Positions 60,019 to 64,000 of a DNA stretch of 64,000 nt are shown in pieces. The stretch comes from Caryophanales bacterium (GTDB taxonomy: Bacteria > Bacillota > Bacilli > CAJFEE01): contig JAQSYP010000001.1 of assembly GCA_029256085.1 (NCBI GenBank), positions 496,001-560,000 on the forward strand, in the 5' to 3' direction. Made by a program: the position numbers and the translations under genes. A model generated the notes under the pieces. The model did not search any database and was not told where the DNA came from. It saw only the letters and a list, made by a program, of their open reading frames with translations. How positions within the stretch are numbered: position 1 is the stretch's first letter; every line of letters starts with the position of its first letter.

Positions 60019-61182
60019 CTATTTAATAATTATTGGTGGTAAAAATTCTCGTTCGAATAGTTCTTGCCCAGAAGGATTATTTAGACCCAAACAATAGACT
60101 CTACTAGCTCGTAAGTCTAAATCCAACATGCGATTTTGAATGTTTTTAGGAGAAGTAACTACCTGAATATCAATGTTTTTCTTATTCTTATTTAAGTATT
60201 CTCTGCCGATGTTATTAAATCCTAAAACTCTTGCATAACTAAGCGATTTGTCTTCAATCTCATGTTTCTTATGATTAACTAAAATATTAAGCAATGTCCG
60301 CTGTATTCTTGTCCATGTATATCGTTTCGTTTTAAGAGCGGTTATTAGTTCACTAAAACTTGAGGAATTTGAAATATACTTTAGTATTCGATGTTCAATT
60401 CCTTCCTCAACAAGAAAAATGGAACTGAGTTCATTAATGTCAGAAGATACTAACCTATATTTTAATAAATTAAAATAATCTTCCCATGATTTAAAATTAT
60501 TTTTTTCATTAATAATCAGATCTTTAATGTTTAAGGGTACATAGTTAAAAATTCTCTCAAATGATTGTCCTTTACTATTAAGTATCTTATTTCTTATACT
60601 CGTTGCGCTCGCGATTCTTTCATCGTTAAAAGTTTGATCATGATAATTCGCCTTTTCTCTTTTTATAGTGAGTGGCTTTATATTATAATTATTCTTTAGA
60701 ATATTTGAAACATATTGTACACCTAATATATTGTTAGGAAGTCCAATATCAATTTCTACAGGATCAGTATTTTCAAGAAAACTTCTCGGAAAACTTTTAC
60801 TATAATCTTTATTCTTAAAAACAATTGAGTCTAACTCTTTTGCGCTATTTAAGAAACTCTCAATATTTCCATCCTCGCTACCGAAAACGAGATGTTCAAC
60901 GCCAAGCTTTTCTAAAAGTGTTACACTACCGTAAGCAAAATTATTGGCCGATTGTGTAGCGTAGTAATAGGGTAGCTCAATTAATAGATCAACACCATTT
61001 AATAATGCCATTTGAGCTCTTGACCACTTAGAAAGTAAAGCAGGCTCCCCTCGTTGTAGAAAATTACCACTCATTACTGCAATTATACAATCTGGGTTAC
61101 AAGTTTCCTTTGCTTTTTGGATATGATATTTATGACCGTTGTGAAATGGATTGTACTCTACTATAATTCCTACAGATTTCAA
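60019..61182 (-). CDS. tmcAL: tRNA(Met) cytidine acetate ligase TmcAL (YlbM)
   Basis: A 387-residue enzyme that activates acetate with ATP and acetylates C34 of elongator tRNA-Met. The N-terminal nucleotidyltransferase fold has GIIVEYNPFHNGHKYHI (HxGH-type) and VMSGNFLQRGEPALLSKWSR; the SATSIRNKIL segment matches ISSTxIR. The C-terminal half is helical with tRNA-binding character (RVLGFNNIGREYLN). Convergent with ylbL, divergent from ylbN, as in B. subtilis. ATG 61182. Confidence 0.93.
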   Translation of the reverse strand: MKSVGIIVEYNPFHNGHKYHIQKAKETCNPDCIIAVMSGNFLQRGEPALLSKWSRAQMALLNGVDLLIELPYYYATQSANNFAYGSVTLLEKLGVEHLVFGSEDGNIESFLNSAKELDSIVFKNKDYSKSFPRSFLENTDPVEIDIGLPNNILGVQYVSNILKNNYNIKPLTIKREKANYHDQTFNDERIASATSIRNKILNSKGQSFERIFNYVPLNIKDLIINEKNNFKSWEDYFNLLKYRLVSSDINELSSIFLVEEGIEHRILKYISNSSSFSELITALKTKRYTWTRIQRTLLNILVNHKKHEIEDKSLSYARVLGFNNIGREYLNKNKKNIDIQVVTSPKNIQNRMLDLDLRASRVYCLGLNNPSGQELFEREFLPPIIIK

Positions 61183-61240
61183 TGCTACCCATCCCTTGAA
61201 ATAAAATGTATATTTTTAATATTACTGTAAAGATAAAATA

Positions 61241-61269
61241 TTGACAAATATACTCAAGTTTCTTATAAT
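61241..61269 (+). promoter_or_regulatory. Consensus sigma-A promoter of ylbN-rpmF
   Basis: TTGACA (61241-61246), a 17-nt spacer and TATAAT (61264-61269): a perfect match at both hexamers with ideal spacing, 33 nt before the ylbN start. Suits high expression of ribosomal protein L32. Confidence 0.9.
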
Positions 61270-61301
61270 TACTTTTGTTGCCTTAAGTTGAGGTGAGATA
61301 A

Positions 61302-61838
61302 ATGAAATGGTCAATACACCAATTACGTAAGAATGCAAGTAAAGGCATGACAATTGATGAAATGGTTGATGTTTCAGAATTAAAGAAATTAAATGCTGAA
61401 ATTCGAGAAGTTTTTCCGGCGCATATTACCGGAAGAATGGATTATAATGAATCAAAAATTACATTTCATCTAAATATTAAAGGTAAGCTTATTCTTCCGT
61501 GCTCTAGAACTCTAGTTGATGTGGAATTTCCATATGATATTGACACTATGGAAACTTTCGTTCAACCAAATGAGTATTCTAAAGAACAAGACGAATTAGT
61601 TCTTGAATCTGACGTTGTCGATTTAATGCCTTTAATACTTGAGAATATATTGTTAGAAATACCAATGCAAGTTATTGCTGAAAACGTTGATGAAAGTAAA
61701 GCAATTGCTCCACAAAAAGGACGTCACTGGGATGTATATCGTGAAGGGGAGATAATTCCTACTGAGGAAAAAAACCAAGATGATATAAATCCTAAGATGG
61801 CTGATTTAGCAAAGTTTTTCAATAAAGATAAAGAGTAA
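61302..61838 (+). CDS. ylbN: YceD/DUF177 family protein YlbN
   Basis: A 178-residue soluble protein. KWSIHQLRKNASKGMTIDE at the N-terminus, then REVFPAHITGRMDYNESKITFHLNIKGKLILPCSRTLVDVEFPYDI is the DUF177 core. The tail ends with GRHWDVYREGE and an acidic stretch. Linked to rpmF in most bacteria and probably tied to ribosome or rRNA maturation. ATG 61302 follows TTGAGGTGAG. About 110 nt before rpmF. Confidence 0.9.
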   Translation: MKWSIHQLRKNASKGMTIDEMVDVSELKKLNAEIREVFPAHITGRMDYNESKITFHLNIKGKLILPCSRTLVDVEFPYDIDTMETFVQPNEYSKEQDELVLESDVVDLMPLILENILLEIPMQVIAENVDESKAIAPQKGRHWDVYREGEIIPTEEKNQDDINPKMADLAKFFNKDKE

Positions 61839-61946
61839 CTTTTTTATCTGAATTGTAAATTTAAGTAGAGTATGCAATTATTGTTTTAGGCTATGTTCTA
61901 AAATTATAATATCTGTTTTGCAACGTTTTACAAGGAGGTGGGAAAA

Positions 61947-62120
61947 ATGGCAGTACCTTTTAGAAGAACATCTAAAACTGCAAAAAGAAAGCGTCGTACA
62001 CACTTCAAATTATCAGTACCAGGTATGGTAGAATGCCCAAGCTGTTCTGAAATGAAGCTTGCTCACCGTGTATGTAAAGCTTGTGGAACATACAAGGGGA
62101 AGAAAGTAGTTAATGAATAA
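61947..62120 (+). CDS. rpmF: 50S ribosomal protein L32
   Basis: A 57-residue protein [21 protein letters not shown], with CPSC ... CKAC cysteine pairs forming the zinc-containing (C+) form. ATG 61947 follows a very strong CAAGGAGGTGG; the in-frame ATG at 61938 lies within the ribosome site and is rejected. Driven by the consensus promoter before ylbN. Strong terminator follows. Confidence 0.97.
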   Translation: MAVPFRRTSKTAKRKRRTHFKLSVPGMVECPSCSEMKLAHRVCKACGTYKGKKVVNE

Positions 62121-62140
62121 TTAAATTACTTCGATATTTA

Positions 62141-62171
62141 AAAGCGTAGGATAAATTCCTACGCTTTTTTA
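62141..62171 (+). terminator. Terminator of ylbN-rpmF
   Basis: AAAAGCGTAGGA/TCCTACGCTTTT around TAAAT, followed by TT. Confidence 0.85.
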
Positions 62172-62266
62172 TTTGTTTTTATAAAAAATTTAAAGAATAT
62201 CACTATTCCCCTTCTACTTACTCTAGTAATTGCATATGTTTATAGCAAACAGAAAGGGGGAGTAGT

Positions 62267-62827
62267 ATGGCTATTACTAGACAGGATGCTTGGACCGATG
62301 ACGAAGATAAATTATTAGCAAATACAGTAATTCAATTTATACTAGAAGGTGGAACACAGCTTAGTGCTTTTGAAGTTGTTGGCAAGAAATTAAGCCGTAC
62401 ATCTGCAGCCTGTGGTTTTCGATGGAACTCCGCTGTGAGGAAAAATTACATAAATGATATTGCGGCTGCAAAAAAGAAAAAGAAATTAGCAGGAAAAAAC
62501 AAAGTTAAAGTAATTCCTGAAGTTAGTAGTAATGAAAATGTCGTTAAAGACAACCGTGACGTGGATAGGGAAAGTAATACCTTACAAATATTTAGTAGGG
62601 TAAAGGAAGATATAGGTGTTCTTGAAGCTATTTTTCTTAACAAAGGAAAGGAAGATAAATCTTTTCAACAATTAAAGCTTGAAAATGAACAACTAAAAAA
62701 TAAAGTAATGGTTTTACAACAGGAGATAACGCTTATAGAAGAAGACTATAAAGCTTTTATGACATTAATGGATAGAGCTAGAAAGTTGACTAAGAATGAA
62801 ATGAAAAATAAAATAGTTAGATCCTAA
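62267..62827 (+). CDS. ylbO: RsfA family sporulation regulator YlbO (GerR)
   Basis: A 186-residue DNA-binding protein: N-terminal Myb/SANT-like domain (WTDDEDKLLANTVIQFI, then GKKLSRTSAACGFRWNSAVRK), a Lys-rich linker (KKKKKLAGKNK), and a C-terminal coiled coil (about 135-175; QLKLENEQLKNKVMVLQQEI). B. subtilis GerR (YlbO) is a mother-cell, SigE-dependent repressor and activator in sporulation; RsfA is its forespore relative. ATG 62267 follows AAAGGGGGAG. The promoter was not pinned. Confidence 0.9.
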   Translation: MAITRQDAWTDDEDKLLANTVIQFILEGGTQLSAFEVVGKKLSRTSAACGFRWNSAVRKNYINDIAAAKKKKKLAGKNKVKVIPEVSSNENVVKDNRDVDRESNTLQIFSRVKEDIGVLEAIFLNKGKEDKSFQQLKLENEQLKNKVMVLQQEITLIEEDYKAFMTLMDRARKLTKNEMKNKIVRS

Positions 62828-62851
62828 ACTGTCCTTTTTAGGGCAGTTTTT
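62826..62851 (+). terminator. Terminator of ylbO
   Basis: AAACTGTCC-TTTTTA-GGGCAGTTTTTA, overlapping the stop codon. Confidence 0.75.
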
Positions 62852-62893
62852 ATGTTAATATATATTTACGTTATTATTTTTTTGGGGGTTTTT

Positions 62894-63784
62894 ATGAAAA
62901 TAGCAGTTGTTGGTGGAGGTTCTATTGGATTACTTATATCAAGTATGCTTGTCCAATTAGGCTATGAAGACATAGTTCTCTATACTAGAACAATTCAGCA
63001 AAGAGATGAAATAATTGAAAATGGTGTCAATTATAAATTAAATGATAAATCCCTAAATTATAAAATTAAATGTAAAGTAATAGATGATTGGATTGACGCA
63101 GATATATGTTTTTTAGCAGTTAAATATTATCATTTAGAAAATTTACTCACAAATGATAAACTTAGTAAAGTCAATACGCTAGTAATGTTACAAAATGGAT
63201 ATAATCACATAAATTTGGTAAAGGAATTATCCGTTGAAAATATAGTCATTGGAATAGTTGAGCATGGTGCACTTAGAACTGGAATGACTAACGTTGAACA
63301 TACTGGTATAGGGATGATAAAACTAGGAGTGTTAAAAGGAAAAGCTAGCAGGATGGAGGATTTAATCGGAAATTCCACATCCTCAGTTTTCAAGTTTAGT
63401 TTTTCGAATAATTGGATGGAGTTAATATTGGACAAGCTACTTGTCAACATTGTAATAAATCCATTAACATCTATTTTTAGAGTTAATAACGGTTGTTTGC
63501 TTTCAAATCCTTACTTTAAACAACTTTCTTATTGGATTTTTTTAGAAGCGACGCACGTCCTTGAAATAGAAAACCTAGAAGAAAAATGGGATTATGTTGA
63601 ATCAATTATTTACAAAACAAGTAGTAATAAATCATCCATGTTAAAAGACGTATTAAATAACCAACTTACTGAAATTGATTCCATTGTAGGGCCAGTTATT
63701 GAAATAGCCAAGAAAAAGGACATAGAAATACCTTATCTAAATTTTATTTACAATAGTATAAAGGGAATCGAACAAAGGGAGTAA
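62894..63784 (+). CDS. panE: 2-Dehydropantoate 2-reductase
   Basis: A 296-residue NADPH-dependent ketopantoate reductase of pantothenate synthesis (YlbQ in B. subtilis). Rossmann fold VGGGSIGLLIS at the N-terminus; LAVKYYHLE; LQNGYNH; catalytic Lys in LDKLLVNIVINPLTSIF; and a SSMLKDV ending. ATG 62894 is the first Met of the Rossmann strand; the upstream in-frame ATG 62852 would add 14 hydrophobic residues encoded across the preceding terminator. The ribosome site is a GGGGG run. 5 nt before the next gene. Confidence 0.92.
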   Translation: MKIAVVGGGSIGLLISSMLVQLGYEDIVLYTRTIQQRDEIIENGVNYKLNDKSLNYKIKCKVIDDWIDADICFLAVKYYHLENLLTNDKLSKVNTLVMLQNGYNHINLVKELSVENIVIGIVEHGALRTGMTNVEHTGIGMIKLGVLKGKASRMEDLIGNSTSSVFKFSFSNNWMELILDKLLVNIVINPLTSIFRVNNGCLLSNPYFKQLSYWIFLEATHVLEIENLEEKWDYVESIIYKTSSNKSSMLKDVLNNQLTEIDSIVGPVIEIAKKKDIEIPYLNFIYNSIKGIEQRE

Positions 63785-63788
63785 AATT

Positions 63789-64000
63789 ATGGAGTATCTA
63801 ATTTTTCTAGGAAGTATTTTAATTACATATCCTATCGTGACGTTCTTATTAATAAAAATCTTGTCAAAGAAGATTACTAAGAAAAATAAGTTATCTACTC
63901 AAATAGCAATAGATGCCTCATCTATATTTTTTATTATCTCAGTCTATTATTTAATTCTTGAGGTGTTTAATAAAGATATATTATTTTACTTATTGCTATT
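63789..64000 (+). CDS. Small membrane protein, DUF3397-like (3' end cut by window edge)
   Basis: Seventy codons are visible from ATG 63789, behind GGGAGTAAA. Two helices (about 1-22, 43-62) are joined by a very basic loop (KILSKKITKKNKLS), and a third begins at the edge. DUF3397 proteins of this shape occur between panE and the bshC/mraZ region in Bacillaceae, so this is the likely family. 5 nt after panE, likely co-transcribed. Confidence 0.6.
   Translation, partial: MEYLIFLGSILITYPIVTFLLIKILSKKITKKNKLSTQIAIDASSIFFIISVYYLILEVFNKDILFYLLL

Overview
The window reads as a chromosomal segment from a low-GC, endospore-forming Bacillaceae species. The evidence is the gene order and the content together. 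The block typA - ylaI - ylaK - ylaN - ftsW - pycA - ctaBCDEFG - ylbA/C/D/E/F/G - rsmD - coaD - ylbJ ... ylbK - ylbL - ylbM - ylbN - rpmF - ylbO - panE follows the Bacillus subtilis yla/ylb order closely, and the sporulation-type proteins YlbJ, YlbO/RsfA and a YjcZ-like peptide point to a spore former. AT-rich intergenic DNA, AGGAGG-type ribosome sites and frequent TTG/GTG starts fit this. I cannot name the species. The genome differs from B. subtilis in carrying a complete T-box-controlled trpEGDCFBA operon, a type IV pilus locus and an NrfA-type nitrite reductase.

Layout. 0-6.5 kb: a YjcZ-like peptide cut by the window edge, two small conserved proteins, a histidine kinase/response regulator pair, an O6-alkylguanine-DNA alkyltransferase, the SR1 dual-function RNA with its 41-residue SR1P peptide, speA and yktA. 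6.5-13.8 kb: a sigma-A promoter, two T-box riboswitches in tandem (both with a UGG specifier), a dispersed palindromic repeat, and seven tightly packed or overlapping tryptophan genes. 13.8-22 kb: ykzI, yktC, typA, corA, ylaI, a flavin-binding-fold protein, ylaK, ylaN and ftsW. 22-31.4 kb: pyruvate carboxylase and the caa3 oxidase operon. 31.6-40 kb: the ylb genes with rsmD (preceded by what looks like the ylbH leader RNA), coaD and ylbJ.

40-58 kb is accessory DNA inserted where B. subtilis has ylbJ next to ylbK. It holds an alpha-glucosidase, a bacteriohemerythrin, a flavodoxin-ferredoxin protein and a type IV pilus locus. The pilus locus has three minor-pilin-like genes (one with a predicted beta-solenoid tail) divergent from a ten-gene operon: an acidic membrane protein, a VanW-like protein with an eroded core, then pilB, pilT, pilC, a pilin, pilD, pilM, pilN and pilO. 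It is followed by a five-heme NrfA with a textbook Fnr-dependent promoter and a repetitive protein of unknown function. 58-64 kb returns to the ylbK-panE backbone and ends inside a small membrane-protein gene.

Two families of dispersed extragenic elements run through the window, four copies each. Family A is a roughly 110-nt compound palindrome at 1.2, 7.2, 35.9 and 55.7 kb, the last inverted; one copy lies inside the trp leader. Family B is a roughly 100-nt run of three hairpins ending in a terminator-like stem plus T-tract, at 1.4, 16.9, 18.7 and 25.6 kb, always in the same orientation and downstream of a plus-strand gene. No CRISPR array, transposase, phage gene, rRNA or tRNA was seen.
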